Origin: Oryzomonas sagensis
GTDB taxonomy: Bacteria; Desulfobacterota; Desulfuromonadia; Geobacterales; Pseudopelobacteraceae
Assembly: GCF_008802355.1 (NCBI RefSeq)
Contig: NZ_VZRA01000001.1
Span: 132,980-196,979 of the forward strand
Direction: 5' to 3'
Length of the DNA stretch: 64,000 nt
Translations under genes and position numbers: made by a program
The notes under the pieces: generated by a model
Database searches by the model: none
What the model was told of the DNA's origin: nothing
The model's input: only the letters and a program-made list of their open reading frames with translations
Shown here: one piece after another, positions 1-8,706 of the stretch
Layout of the letters: each line of letters starts with the position of its first letter
Position numbering within the stretch: the stretch's first letter is position 1

Positions 1-24
1 CGCGCCGCCTGAGCCTGGGGTGAA

Positions 25-41
25 CTAGACATAATGTCTAG
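25..41. repeat. 17-bp perfect palindrome over a stop codon
   Basis: CTAGACAT-A-ATGTCTAG is a perfect palindrome that contains the stop codon of the minus-strand gene ending at 38. No T-run follows on the minus strand. It could be an operator for a gene left of the window or a weak transcript end. Confidence 0.4.
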
Positions 42-631
42 GCGGCCAGCAACCCGAACAGGCTCTCCTGGATATTTGCGATGTCCTCCGACGTCGGCTG
101 CACGTTGCCGATCCGTTTGAGCCAGAAATGGTCCGATGCGGTCGCCCCCTCGGTCTCAATCTTCATCTCTACCGGGAACAGGGAAAAGTAGCTGAGCTGT
201 CGCAGTATCCCCACCAGAAAACCTATCTTGTCGGCCCCCACGATCCTGGCGTAGAGCGAGCCGCCGTGCCGGGGGGATACTTCCAGGTGATAATCCTTCA
301 GGCTGATGTTGGGCGCGGACCTGTAATCCGCCGGTTTGCCGAATATGGACGGGACATCCAGGGAGGTGAGGACTTCCGGACGCGCCATGCGCGGTTTTAT
401 CTCGAACTGGGCCGACCACTTCAGGGGGCTGGTCTTGACGGCGCTCCCCCGGATAATGCCGATGTCCTGCTGCGTGAGGGCGGACGCCAGGGAACCGGCC
501 CAGCCTGACGAGAGTACCCCGCTAAGTTCCAAGAGCGCCGTCCCTCCCTGGGGCCTGATGGAATACTCGAGATCCCTTCCCGGAGACGTGTGGAGTCGGG
601 TGCTGTCGGTCATAAAGCTGCTCGTCGTCAT
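38..631 (-). CDS. Conserved hypothetical protein with ACT-like C-terminal domain
   Basis: Encodes about 197 residues. The start at 631 is chosen because a GCGAGGC ribosome site lies about 7 bases upstream; a longer frame back to 862 has no support. The last 70 or so residues (from SLYARIVGADKIGFLVGILR onward) have the beta-alpha-beta look of an ACT-type regulatory domain. The N-terminal half is not recognised. No signal peptide or membrane segment is seen. It stands alone, more than 280 bases from iorB. Small-molecule binding is an inference from the ACT-like fold only, and no ligand can be named. Confidence 0.6.
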   Translation of the reverse strand: MTTSSFMTDSTRLHTSPGRDLEYSIRPQGGTALLELSGVLSSGWAGSLASALTQQDIGIIRGSAVKTSPLKWSAQFEIKPRMARPEVLTSLDVPSIFGKPADYRSAPNISLKDYHLEVSPRHGGSLYARIVGADKIGFLVGILRQLSYFSLFPVEMKIETEGATASDHFWLKRIGNVQPTSEDIANIQESLFGLLAA

Positions 632-855
632 TGGCTGCCTCGCTTCGTTATTTTTCTCAGGGAAGCGTGCAATTTGCTTGCCGACATGAGACGAGCCGCC
701 AACCCAATGGCCAAACCGGGTCAACGCCCGATTTCCGCCGTTTTCCCTCGGGTAACCGCAGGAAACCGCCCCCGAAAAGGTTCTGGCCGATGAGTAAGGG
801 ATTGACACGAGTGCCCGTATTTGCGGCAGGGATGCCGAGGTAACGGAAGACACTG

Positions 856-901
856 CGGGCATCCCCAGGCCGACGACTTTCCACCGGCCAGGGGATGCCC
901 G
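856..901 (-). terminator. Large hairpin downstream of iorB
   Basis: Arms 856-872 and 885-901 pair (CGGGCATCCCC with GGGGATGCCCG, then a GC-rich inner part) with one mismatch. It lies 17 bases after the iorB stop. There is no T-run, so it is either a 3'-end stabiliser or a non-canonical terminator. The stretch 632-855 shows nothing else. Confidence 0.5.
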
Positions 902-917
902 TCAAGGCTGTGCGCCG

Positions 918-3173
918 TCAGGCGAGCTTGTTTTTGCTGATCGGCAAGTGGCGAATCCGTTTGCCGGTGGCGGCAAAGACCGCGTTGCAGATGGCTGCCA
1001 CCACCGGCGGCACGCCCGGCTCACCGACACCGGTCGGCCGCTCGCTGCTCGGCACCAGGTGTACCCGCGTCTCAAGCGGTGCGTCGCCCATCCGCGCCAC
1101 CGGGTAATCGTGAAAATTGGATTGCTGGATCTGGCCGCCGGCCGCAGTGATCTCGCCCATCAGAGCAATGCTGGCGGCAAAGACCGCGGCGCCTTCGAAT
1201 TGGGCCCTCACCCGCTCCGGGTGAACCACCAGCCCGGCATCCACGGCCACATCCACGCGGTGGATGCGGATCTTCCCGGCATTGTCCACCTCCAGATCCG
1301 CCACGGCGGCCACATAAGTAAGAAAACTGCGGTGAGCCGCAAAGCCGAGGGCGCGCCCCTTGGCGGGCGCCGCCTTCCCCCAGCCGGAGCGCTCGGCCAC
1401 GACCTCCACCACACGCCGCAACCGTCCGGTATCCAGGGGGTACTGGTCCAGCGGTTTGCCGGAGTTGACGAATTTCGTCCCTTCGGCTTCAAAATCGATG
1501 ATCCGCGCCGGGCCCAGCAGATCCAGGAAATACTCGATCCGGTCGCGGCTGGCCTCCGCCGCCAATTCGTCGACAAACGACTGCACGGCAAAGGCGTGAT
1601 AGACGTTCGCCACGGAGCGCAGCCAACCGATGCGCACATGGTTTTGGGCCGGCCCGTTCTCGGCCCTCATGTTGGGGATGGCGAACGGCACGTCCACCCA
1701 CCCCTGGCCAAGTTCGTTGTCCCCGCCATAGCGCGCCGAGGCATCGAATGTGGACCCGATGGGGGGAAACACGCTGCGCTGCAACCAGGCGATCGGCCGG
1801 CCGCTTCCGTCCGTGCCCGCCTTCAGGTACATGGCCGCCACGGAATGGTAGTAATCGAACTGGATGTCATCCTCACGGCTCCAGGCAACCTTGACCGGTT
1901 TGCCGACTTTTTTTGACAGCACGGCCGCTTCCACCGCGTAATCGGGTTTCGATTTTCTCCCGAAGCCGCCCCCCAGAAGCGTCACGTGACAGGTTACGTC
2001 CTTTGTGGCGATGCCGAGCGCCTTGGCCACCGCATCCTGCACCGCCTGGGGGTTCTGGGTCGCAACCCAGGCCTCCACCTTGCCGTTCTTGTAGGAGGCT
2101 AGGGCCGCAGGCGGCTCCATGGCGGCATGGGCCAGGTGGGGGGCATAATACTCGGCTTCGTGGATGGCAACAGCCCGGGCAAACCCGGCATCCACATCGC
2201 CGATGTTTCTCACGACCTTCTGCGGTTTGCGGGCCGTCTCCAGCAGGGATTTCCTGTAGCTCTCCGATTCGTAAGCGCCATTCGCCCCCAGTTCCCACTG
2301 CACCTTGAGCTTCGAGCGTCCCTGCCGGGCCGCCCAGGTGCTGTCGGCGACTACCGCCACGCCACCCAGGGCCTGGAAGGCGTAAGGCGGTTTCGCCGGT
2401 TCCATGACCACCACCTTTTTCACCCCCTTGACCTTGCGTGTCTCCCGGTCGTCGCAGGACTTGAGCGCCCCCCCCAGGACCGGCGAGCGCTCGATGGCGG
2501 CATACAGCATCCCCGGCAGCCGCGTGTCGTATCCGAACACGGCCGTGCCGGTGCAGATGGCGGCCAGATCAACGATAGGCACCCCCGTGCCGACGTAGCG
2601 GTACTCCGACGGCTTCTTGAAGCGCAGTTCGCCTGGTGCCGGCACCGGCTGCCGGGCGGCCGCAGCCACCAGTTCACCGAAGCCGAGGCTTCGGCCGCTG
2701 GGGAGATGCAGCACCCGGTGATGGTCGGCCCTGCATTCCGAGCCCGCCACCTGCCACGTGGCGGCGGCCGCATGTTCAAGCATCAAGCGGCCCGTGGCGC
2801 CCACATCGCGCAGCGCTTCATAAAAATCGCGGATCGATTTGGAGCCGTCGGTATTCTGGTCACCGTACTTGGGATCGCCGATGGCCTGTTCTATCTTCAC
2901 CCGGCTCCAGTCGGCGCCCAGTTCGTCGGCTGCCACCATGGGGAGCGCGGTACGGATGCCCGTGCCCATCTCCGAACGGTGGGCAATGATGACGACCGTT
3001 CCGGACGGCTCGATGCCCAGATACACGCCGGGAGACCATGCCACCCGGGGATCATCCGCCGCCAGGGCGCCCAGCGTCTGGAAGGGGTGCAACCGGGCGC
3101 ACAGGACAAAAGCCCCGGCTGAGAAGACGCTCCCAAGAAAAACCCGGCGGCTGACAAGAATCACGTCGGTCAC
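918..3173 (-). CDS. iorB: Molybdopterin-binding subunit of an isoquinoline 1-oxidoreductase-type hydroxylase
   Basis: Large subunit of a xanthine-oxidase-family molybdenum hydroxylase, about 751 residues and the usual length for IorB. It hydroxylates N-heterocycles or oxidises aldehydes; the substrate cannot be read from sequence. The chosen start is a GTG at 3173 whose GTGA overlaps the iorA stop, with a GGGGGTGG ribosome site. The N-terminus ([17 protein letters not shown]) is a twin-arginine signal, so the enzyme acts in the periplasm, co-exported with its Fe-S subunit. MoCo-domain features include [17 protein letters not shown] and the C-terminal [17 protein letters not shown]. No FAD subunit is adjacent, which fits the IorAB subfamily whose electrons go to a cytochrome or quinone. 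Confidence 0.9.
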   Translation of the reverse strand: MTDVILVSRRVFLGSVFSAGAFVLCARLHPFQTLGALAADDPRVAWSPGVYLGIEPSGTVVIIAHRSEMGTGIRTALPMVAADELGADWSRVKIEQAIGDPKYGDQNTDGSKSIRDFYEALRDVGATGRLMLEHAAAATWQVAGSECRADHHRVLHLPSGRSLGFGELVAAAARQPVPAPGELRFKKPSEYRYVGTGVPIVDLAAICTGTAVFGYDTRLPGMLYAAIERSPVLGGALKSCDDRETRKVKGVKKVVVMEPAKPPYAFQALGGVAVVADSTWAARQGRSKLKVQWELGANGAYESESYRKSLLETARKPQKVVRNIGDVDAGFARAVAIHEAEYYAPHLAHAAMEPPAALASYKNGKVEAWVATQNPQAVQDAVAKALGIATKDVTCHVTLLGGGFGRKSKPDYAVEAAVLSKKVGKPVKVAWSREDDIQFDYYHSVAAMYLKAGTDGSGRPIAWLQRSVFPPIGSTFDASARYGGDNELGQGWVDVPFAIPNMRAENGPAQNHVRIGWLRSVANVYHAFAVQSFVDELAAEASRDRIEYFLDLLGPARIIDFEAEGTKFVNSGKPLDQYPLDTGRLRRVVEVVAERSGWGKAAPAKGRALGFAAHRSFLTYVAAVADLEVDNAGKIRIHRVDVAVDAGLVVHPERVRAQFEGAAVFAASIALMGEITAAGGQIQQSNFHDYPVARMGDAPLETRVHLVPSSERPTGVGEPGVPPVVAAICNAVFAATGKRIRHLPISKNKLA

Positions 3174-3631
3174 GATCCACCCCCCGCCGCCAGCTTTACC
3201 GCCTGGCGGATACGTTGATAGGTCCCGCAACGGCAGATATTACCCTGCATGGCCTCCTCAATATCCTGGTCCGTCGGCTTCGGCTTCTGCCCCAGCAGTT
3301 CGGCAGCCTGCATGATCTGGCCGCTCTGGCAATAACCGCATTGGGGCACGTTGCACGTCTCCCACGCCTTTTGAAGCGGATGGTCGCCACGGGCGCTCAA
3401 CCCTTCGATGGTTACGACCTTTTTTCCGGCCATGGTCTTCATCGCGGTGATGCAACTGCGGGTCGCCGCGCCATTCACCAGAACCGTGCAGGCCCCGCAC
3501 TCTCCGATGCCGCAGCCGAACTTGGCCCCGGTCAGGTGCAACTCGTCCCGAAGATACCACAACAGCGGCATGTCCGGGTCACCTCCAAATGTCCGTTTCA
3601 TCCCGTTTACCGTCAGTGCGATCCGTTTCAT
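3170..3631 (-). CDS. iorA: [2Fe-2S] subunit of an isoquinoline 1-oxidoreductase-type hydroxylase
   Basis: A 153-residue protein with the two [2Fe-2S] motifs of molybdenum hydroxylases: an N-terminal plant-ferredoxin-type set (CGIGECGAC plus a later Cys near 60) and a C-terminal helical set (QCGYC and ICRCGT). It passes electrons from the molybdenum site of IorB to an outside acceptor. It is the first gene of a two-gene operon and overlaps iorB by 4 bases. It has no export signal of its own, so it probably rides out of the cell on the Tat signal of IorB. Confidence 0.92.
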   Translation of the reverse strand: MKRIALTVNGMKRTFGGDPDMPLLWYLRDELHLTGAKFGCGIGECGACTVLVNGAATRSCITAMKTMAGKKVVTIEGLSARGDHPLQKAWETCNVPQCGYCQSGQIMQAAELLGQKPKPTDQDIEEAMQGNICRCGTYQRIRQAVKLAAGGGS

Positions 3632-3821
3632 TGCGCCCCCTTCCCCGCCATTTTCCGAATGGCTCGACTAACACCATACCCGGGGCGGAACTGTCCCCCG
3701 TCCATTTCACCGCAACGGTGCGGCCCCTTGCGCCGGAATTTTCATCTAAGTATACCCCCATCCCCTCCCCCCGCAAGAAAAGGTGGCGGCGCTTGACCGG
3801 CACACTCTCTTATCGCTCTTG

Positions 3822-3830
3822 TGCTATAAT
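3822..3830 (+). promoter_or_regulatory. Extended -10 promoter of the ferritin-like gene
   Basis: TATAAT at 3825-3830 is preceded by TGC (TG at -14/-15). No good -35 box lies 17 bases upstream. It sits 27 bases ahead of the start at 3857. The rest of 3632-3821 shows nothing further. Confidence 0.5.
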
Positions 3831-3856
3831 AACACCATACGAAGGAGGTGAATGAT

Positions 3857-4351
3857 ATGGACGCGATCGAATTCATGGCCCGTTTCGAAGAAGACGGCCT
3901 TCGTTTTTTTGAAACCCTCGGCGCCGAAAGCACCGATGCCGAACGAAAAGAGCTGTTCGACCTCCTGGCCGACAACCAGAGACGCCACCTGGGCTCCCTT
4001 GAGAATCTGAAGGAGAACGTGCATGGTATCGAAACCGACACCACCCTGGTTGACCGGGCCGAGCAGGTAATCAACGGCTTCCGGCGGGCACTCGACCACC
4101 ACGACCTTCTCAAGGAATTCAAACAGGATGCCGACGCCTTTGATCACATTGTGAAGGCCGAAGAAGAGATCATCGGCCTCTTGGACGGGATGGCCAAGGC
4201 CGAAGCGGAGGAAAATACGCGGGAATTGCTGGTGCTCCTGGCTGAGGAGGAGAAGCAGCATCTGCGCAGGATGGAGAACATCTACGAGTTCATCGAAGCC
4301 CCCCGCAGCTACCTGGAGTGGGGCGAATTTTCAAACCTGCAACCGCTGTAA
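3857..4351 (+). CDS. Ferritin-like/rubrerythrin-type diiron protein
   Basis: A 164-residue, all-helical acidic protein. The start at 3857 is set by a perfect AAGGAGG at 3842-3848. The four helices carry spaced Glu/His residues in rubrerythrin-like style (MARFEEDGLRFFETL, LADNQRRHLGSLE, KAEEEIIGLLDGM, LAEEEKQHLRRMENIYEF). EExxH (residues EEEKQH) is a typical diiron ligand pattern. No rubredoxin Cys pair is present. It probably handles iron or reactive oxygen in the cytoplasm of an anaerobe. It is a single gene, ended by a strong terminator at 4376. The diiron role is inferred from motif spacing. Confidence 0.8.
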   Translation: MDAIEFMARFEEDGLRFFETLGAESTDAERKELFDLLADNQRRHLGSLENLKENVHGIETDTTLVDRAEQVINGFRRALDHHDLLKEFKQDADAFDHIVKAEEEIIGLLDGMAKAEAEENTRELLVLLAEEEKQHLRRMENIYEFIEAPRSYLEWGEFSNLQPL

Positions 4352-4375
4352 CAGATGCCGCAACGGAAGAACGCG

Positions 4376-4403
4376 GGGCGCCGGTGAGAGGCGCCCTTTT
4401 TTT
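4376..4403 (+). terminator. Intrinsic terminator of the ferritin-like gene
   Basis: GGGCGCC (4376-4382) pairs with GGCGCCC (4390-4396) across a 7-base loop and is followed by seven T. Confidence 0.9.
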
Positions 4404-4408
4404 ATGGG

Positions 4409-5338
4409 TCAGTGGGCGTGGCCGTGATGGTGGTGGGATACGTGGTTCAGGTCCTTGATGACCGGCCGGGTCAGGCAGGCGCTGCATTCCACCTGCAGGG
4501 TGGTATGGGTGATGTGGTAGCGGTCCAGGAGCATGTGTTCCACCTCGTGGATCACCTCGGCCTGCTGCCACTTGAAGTCGTCGTTCACATCCAGGTGGGC
4601 GGAGAGGGCCACAATGTGGGAGCAGATGGACCAGACGTTGAGGTGATGGATATCCCGAACCCCCGGCACGCTGCGGAGGCTTCCGGCAATCTCGCTCACC
4701 TTCAACCCGCGGGGCACCCCTTCCAGCAGGATGTGGGTCGATTCCCGCAATACCCGCCACGCGCCAAAGAAGACCACGAAGCCGATGCCGATGGAGATGA
4801 GGGCGTCGAGCACATACCAGTGGGAAAAGTACATGACCACCCCGCCGACGATGACGCCGACCGAGGCGGCCGCGTCGCCGATGACGTGGAGAAAGGCGCT
4901 GTGCACGTTGAGATCGTCGTGGGAATGCCGGTGGAGGGCCGAGGCGGCGATCAGGTTCATGGCCAGGCCGATCACCGCGATGACGAACATGGGGAGGCTG
5001 TTGACCGGCTCCGGGTGCAGCAGACGCCCGGCCGCCTCGTAGAGGATGCCGAAGGCGATCAGGAAGATCGATACCCCGTTGATGAAGGAGGCGAAGACCT
5101 CGGCCCGGTGCCAGCCGAAGGTGCGGGTCTCGGAGGAAGGGAGCCCGGCCAGCTTGATGGCCCCCAGGGAGAGCAGCAGGGCGAACAGGTCCAGGAACAC
5201 GTGGGCGGCATCGGACAACAGGGCCAGGGAGTTGGTCCAGATGCCGCCGATGACTTCGGCCACCAGGGTGACCACCGTGAGCAGGATGGCGTAGCGAAAC
5301 CGGGCGGCGATGCTTTTGTCGGGATTATGCAGGTCCAT
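4409..5338 (-). CDS. Cation diffusion facilitator (CzcD/ZitB-like metal exporter)
   Basis: A 309-residue inner-membrane protein with six predicted membrane spans and a cytoplasmic C-terminal domain. The start at 5338 precedes MDLHNPDKSIAARFRYAIL and has a GGTGGAAC ribosome site; an upstream extension to 5428 looks non-coding. Metal-site residues typical of CDF proteins are visible: SDAAHVFLD in TM2 and HVIGDAAASVGV in TM5. The C-terminus is His-rich (SHHHHGHAH), as in zinc exporters. It should exchange cytoplasmic Zn2+ (or Cd/Co) for protons. It is convergent with the ferritin-like gene. Confidence 0.9.
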   Translation of the reverse strand: MDLHNPDKSIAARFRYAILLTVVTLVAEVIGGIWTNSLALLSDAAHVFLDLFALLLSLGAIKLAGLPSSETRTFGWHRAEVFASFINGVSIFLIAFGILYEAAGRLLHPEPVNSLPMFVIAVIGLAMNLIAASALHRHSHDDLNVHSAFLHVIGDAAASVGVIVGGVVMYFSHWYVLDALISIGIGFVVFFGAWRVLRESTHILLEGVPRGLKVSEIAGSLRSVPGVRDIHHLNVWSICSHIVALSAHLDVNDDFKWQQAEVIHEVEHMLLDRYHITHTTLQVECSACLTRPVIKDLNHVSHHHHGHAH

Positions 5339-5495
5339 AATAGTTCCACCATACCACAGGAACCGGTGAAATTCAAAAGCTACGGCGCTTCGGTAGGATT
5401 CATAAGACGCTGAGAGTGACACCGGCAATGGAGGCGGGAATTACGGATCACGTTTGGACGCTGGAGGAAATTGCTAACCTAGTTTAATTTAAGCA

Positions 5496-5936
5496 TCAAA
5501 TGAACATATCTCTTATATAATCTTCAACAATAACACTCTCAGTTACAGCTGCTCTTAGCCGTTCAACGACTTCCATTGGCATATCACTCTTAAACCTTAA
5601 TTGGCCACTAGCATATTTTTGGGCCAATTCGTTTATGCTTTTTTCAAAAACAACGTTACAGTCTACAATAGACAATACCCTAAAATCATTGTAGGTATTA
5701 GGGTCAATTTCAACCGTTGTACCATGATGCATGCGCCTCATGCGTCTAACCTTCTCAACTTGAGAAGATGCACACACTAGGTAAAGTACACTGTCTGTAT
5801 GGGGGTTGTTGTTAAGAACAATAAAATAATGGGGATCAGTAGCAGGGTCTAAGCATGGGTCAGCAAAATAATAGACAGAGCCAGGTTTTAGGTTAGCTCG
5901 AATAGGCATATCAAAGCTAAGCCCACTGAGCTTCAA
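5496..5936 (-). CDS. Putative toxin partner of a Panacea-domain antitoxin
   Basis: A 146-residue protein. It overlaps the end of the Panacea-domain gene by 20 bases and lies downstream of it, so the two are co-transcribed. The N-terminal part (KPGSVYYFADPCLDPATDPHYFIVLNNNP) resembles the opening strands of MazF/PemK-like SH3-barrel proteins, but this is a pattern impression only. It is AT-rich compared with both flanks, suggesting transfer. In the Panacea literature the antitoxin gene neighbours many unrelated toxins, so a toxin role is inferred from position. No catalytic residues can be named. Confidence 0.6.
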   Translation of the reverse strand: MKLSGLSFDMPIRANLKPGSVYYFADPCLDPATDPHYFIVLNNNPHTDSVLYLVCASSQVEKVRRMRRMHHGTTVEIDPNTYNDFRVLSIVDCNVVFEKSINELAQKYASGQLRFKSDMPMEVVERLRAAVTESVIVEDYIRDMFI

Positions 5937-6513
5937 GTTTTGATAAATTTTTTAAGTGGTCTTCAATGTCTTGTTTTTGTTCATCGTTAAGCACATAGCA
6001 TTTTTCGACATCGCCGACTGGATCGGCAAGGAAATCTTCAAAAGACATCTTAACCCTTGTCAAGCGGTCTAATGCACTTTCGTGTTTTTGCCACTCAGGG
6101 TATAAATGTGTCAAATCACAGAGTCTGTATTTATCAAAATGTCCAAATTTTTCCCATGCGAACTCTAATGCCTCAATGTCACTTCTAGAAAAAACCTTGC
6201 TATCTACCTCTCGTTTCGAAGAAAAACAAAGTCTATTTGAATTTAGAAATTGGGTCGAATACAGTTCTTCCTTTTCATCAAGGAAAGAGCTGTTCTCAGC
6301 GATATCCTTCACCCCTGATGCAACAGGTCCCAATTTCATTGCATAATATTCATCATTCGTAATTGGTCTCCCAAATTTACGAAGATGATATTTATCAGCA
6401 AAGAAAATCAGTTTTAAAGCCTTTAGCTTCTCAATTTCACCGCCCTCTTTTGTGGCAAAAAAATTAAGGGCTTGTGTTGCTTTCTGATAATTAAATTTTA
6501 AATGCACGCACAT
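5917..6513 (-). CDS. Panacea-domain (DUF4065/SocA-like) antitoxin
   Basis: A 198-residue protein of the Panacea/SocA family. The hallmark core is visible: KLKALKLIFFADKYHLRKFG, then GRPITNDEYYAMKLGPVASGVKD, the usual motif around the YxAxxxGPV sequence. A strong AAGGAGG lies 10 bases before the ATG at 6513. Family members neutralise diverse toxins, or act as proteolytic adaptors. It is first in a two-gene unit with the candidate toxin at 5496-5936. Its own promoter and an inverted repeat over it are visible upstream, so autoregulation is likely. It is markedly AT-rich. Confidence 0.82.
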   Translation of the reverse strand: MCVHLKFNYQKATQALNFFATKEGGEIEKLKALKLIFFADKYHLRKFGRPITNDEYYAMKLGPVASGVKDIAENSSFLDEKEELYSTQFLNSNRLCFSSKREVDSKVFSRSDIEALEFAWEKFGHFDKYRLCDLTHLYPEWQKHESALDRLTRVKMSFEDFLADPVGDVEKCYVLNDEQKQDIEDHLKNLSKLEAQWA

Positions 6514-6563
6514 GGTTGTTTAGCCTCCTTCGTTTCGAAATTCTATTCCGAAGTCCGTTGGCC

Positions 6564-6639
6564 ATCTCATTTCTAATCAGTTTTACTATAAGTTATATCT
6601 TAAGCTAAAATTTATAAGAAATGAGATTTATTTTGTCAA
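6564..6639 (-). promoter_or_regulatory. Promoter and inverted-repeat operator of the Panacea TA pair
   Basis: On the minus strand TTGACA (6639-6634), a 17-base spacer and TATAAA (6616-6611) form a near-consensus sigma70 promoter. An 11-bp perfect inverted repeat (ATCTCATTTCT at 6564-6574, its complement at 6617-6627) places one arm in the spacer and the other downstream of -10. The remainder of 6514-6800 is AT-rich with no gene. Confidence 0.7.
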
Positions 6640-6800
6640 TTTTTAAATTTAAAATAATTTTGTCCTTGATTCGGAGCCCTCTCCAATATGTTGAATTTTA
6701 TAAGCAAATAAAGTGCCAACCTTGAATAATTAATTTTCAAACTAACCCACTACCGGAGTTTCCGCGTAGTCCGGGCCGGCAGCATCCCGATCTTCTCCGC

Positions 6801-7559
6801 TCACGGGGTCCCTTCATCGACAGGCTCCTCGCCGGTCTGCTGCGCCGTTACCGCCACCCCCCTGCGGAGACGCAGGTTGAACATCTCCACCATGACGGAG
6901 AACGCCATGGCGAAGTAGATGTATCCCTTGGGGATGTGCATGTCCAGACCGTCGCCGATCAGCGACACGCCGATCAGGAGCAGGAAGCTGAGCGCCAGCA
7001 TCTTGATGGTCGGGTGCCGTTCCACGAAAGCGCTGATCGCACCCGAAAAGAGCATCATGAACCCCACCGCGATCACCACGGCCGCAACCATGACCGCCAG
7101 CTTGTTGGCCATGCCCAGGGCCGTAATGATCGAGTCGAGGGAGAACACGATGTCGAGCATCAGGATCTGGACGATGACGCCGCCGAAGGTGGTTCCGGCA
7201 CGGCCGGAGGCGGCGTGCTCCTCCTCCCCTTCAAGTTTCCCGTGGATCTCCATGGTGCTTTTGCCCAACAGGAACAGACCGCCCGCGATCAGGATCAGGT
7301 CGCGCCCCGAGATCGCGTTGCCCAATACCGAAAAGAACGGCGTGGTGAGCCCCATCAGCCAGGTCAGGGAAAACAGGAGGCCGATCCTGATGAACATCGC
7401 CAGCCCCAGGCCCACCAGCCTGGCCCGCTCCTGCCGATGGGCTGGCAGTTTGCCGGCCAGGATGGAGATGAAGATGATGTTGTCGATGCCGAGCACGATC
7501 TCCAGTGCGGTCAGCGTGGCCAGGGCCAGCCAGATCTGGGGGTCGGTGAGCCATTCCAT
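6801..7559 (-). CDS. TerC-family membrane protein under a Mn2+ riboswitch
   Basis: A 252-residue integral membrane protein with seven or more hydrophobic segments. It has the two TerC signature repeats with buried Asp: EIVLGIDNIIFI near residue 20 and DIVFSLDSIITA in the second half. TerC-family proteins (Alx, MeeF/MeeY and relatives) export Mn2+ or load exoenzymes with it. The 5' leader carries a yybP-ykoY riboswitch, so manganese-dependent expression and a Mn2+ efflux role are well supported. It is a single-gene transcript. Confidence 0.92.
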   Translation of the reverse strand: MEWLTDPQIWLALATLTALEIVLGIDNIIFISILAGKLPAHRQERARLVGLGLAMFIRIGLLFSLTWLMGLTTPFFSVLGNAISGRDLILIAGGLFLLGKSTMEIHGKLEGEEEHAASGRAGTTFGGVIVQILMLDIVFSLDSIITALGMANKLAVMVAAVVIAVGFMMLFSGAISAFVERHPTIKMLALSFLLLIGVSLIGDGLDMHIPKGYIYFAMAFSVMVEMFNLRLRRGVAVTAQQTGEEPVDEGTP

Positions 7560-7663
7560 GGCGTACCTCCTTGTTCGATTCCCGGCATCAGGATGAGCCA
7601 GCGCACGGGGATGGGGAAAAACGTGTGTCTCCGAAGGTTAAACTGTCGCCGGGGATAATAAAA

Positions 7664-7706
7664 AAGACCTTTATCCCCGGCGTGTGAGCGCCTGGATAAA
7701 GGTCTT
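7664..7706 (-). terminator. Expression-platform terminator of the terC riboswitch
   Basis: On the minus strand AAGACCTTTATCC (7706-7694) pairs with its exact complement (7676-7664) around an inner GGCG/CGCC stem, followed by a U-rich run (7663-7657). The 5' arm reuses bases 7702-7697 of aptamer helix P1, so the two folds exclude each other. Confidence 0.88.
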
Positions 7707-7801
7707 GCTTTCGAACGTCATCGTCCCCGGCCCGGGCCGTACGGCCGTATTGACGGGCCTGGGGCCGGCCATGTCTCCGGCCGGTAGCTACTCCCCTTTA
7801 T
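7694..7801 (-). ncRNA. yybP-ykoY manganese riboswitch
   Basis: The minus-strand leader opens with TAAAGGGGAGTAGC (7800-7787), the conserved 5' segment of the yybP-ykoY aptamer. It closes with AGCAAGACCTTTA (7709-7697), the conserved 3' side. P1 forms between TAAAGG (7800-7795) and CCTTTA (7702-7697). Two GC-rich arms lie between (7786-7760 and 7757-7720). Mn2+ binding would hold P1, free the terminator and switch terC on. Confidence 0.9.
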
Positions 7802-7810
7802 ACGGCTAAG

Positions 7811-7840
7811 ACTATAGCCAATCTCCGATGAGACTGTCAA
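7811..7840 (-). promoter_or_regulatory. Sigma70 promoter of the terC leader
   Basis: TTGACA (7840-7835), an 18-base spacer and TATAGT (7816-7811) on the minus strand. The start would fall near 7804, just ahead of the aptamer. Confidence 0.8.
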
Positions 7841-7851
7841 GGGGATTGCGC

Positions 7852-8706
7852 CTACTTCCCTCCGCCGTAGCTGTGGAGGCCCGACAGGAACAGGTTGACC
7901 CCCAGGTAGCAGAAGATGGTGGCGGCAAAGCCGATGATGGAGAGCCAGGCCGCCTTTTTGCCGACCCAGCCGCGGGTGAAGCGGGCGTGGAGGAATGCGG
8001 CGTACACGAACCAGACGATCAGGGACCAGGTTTCCTTGGGGTCCCAGCTCCAGTAGGTGCCCCAGGCGTAGTTGGCCCAGGCCGCGCCGGTGATGATGCC
8101 CAGGGTCAGCAGGGGAAAGCCGACCATGATGGCGCGGTAGTTCAGGTCGTCCAGCACCCGGATGGGGGGGAACATGCCCATGAGGCCTCCCGCGGGGGTA
8201 GAGTCGCCCCTCTCCTCGCTGCCCGCCTTGATCAGGTACATGATGGAGATGCCGCAGGCCACGGCAAAGGCCGCATAACCTAAGAAGCAGGTGACCACGT
8301 GGTACAGGAGCCAGTTGCTCTGGAGCGCCGGCACCAGCGGCTCGATGCCGCTGTGCAGCCCGAGTTGGGCCCAGGCCATGCCCAGCAGGGCAAAAGGCAT
8401 GACAAAGGCGCCGATGACCCGGTATTTGTACTTCAGGTCGAGCAGGGCGAAGATCAGTACGATGGTCCAGGAAAAGAAGACCACCGACTCGTACAGGTTG
8501 GAGAGAGGGGCGTGGCCGTACCCCATGTCGTAGGACTCCTTCCAGCGCAGCAGGATCGCCCCGGTCTGGGCCAGAAGACCGGCGTAGGCGGTCACGATGC
8601 CGGCCGTGCCGAGCGCCTTGGCACGGCTGGCGAGAAAGGCGAAGAACAGCAGCATGGAGACGAGATAGGTGAACGTGGTGACGTTGAACAGAAGTGAGCT
8701 TGTCAT
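7852..8706 (-). CDS. ccsB: System II cytochrome c biogenesis protein CcsB/ResC (CcsA family)
   Basis: A 284-residue membrane protein with about eight hydrophobic segments. It carries the haem-handling tryptophan-rich WWD motif (WANYAWGTYWSWDPKETWSL) and flanking conserved His residues (YHVVTCFLGY and LHARFTRG). With ResB it moves haem across the inner membrane and attaches it to apocytochromes c, of which Geobacter-type cells make many. The start at 8706 has an AGGGGAG site, and its ATG overlaps the resB stop as TAATG, so the two are translationally coupled. Confidence 0.92.
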   Translation of the reverse strand: MTSSLLFNVTTFTYLVSMLLFFAFLASRAKALGTAGIVTAYAGLLAQTGAILLRWKESYDMGYGHAPLSNLYESVVFFSWTIVLIFALLDLKYKYRVIGAFVMPFALLGMAWAQLGLHSGIEPLVPALQSNWLLYHVVTCFLGYAAFAVACGISIMYLIKAGSEERGDSTPAGGLMGMFPPIRVLDDLNYRAIMVGFPLLTLGIITGAAWANYAWGTYWSWDPKETWSLIVWFVYAAFLHARFTRGWVGKKAAWLSIIGFAATIFCYLGVNLFLSGLHSYGGGK

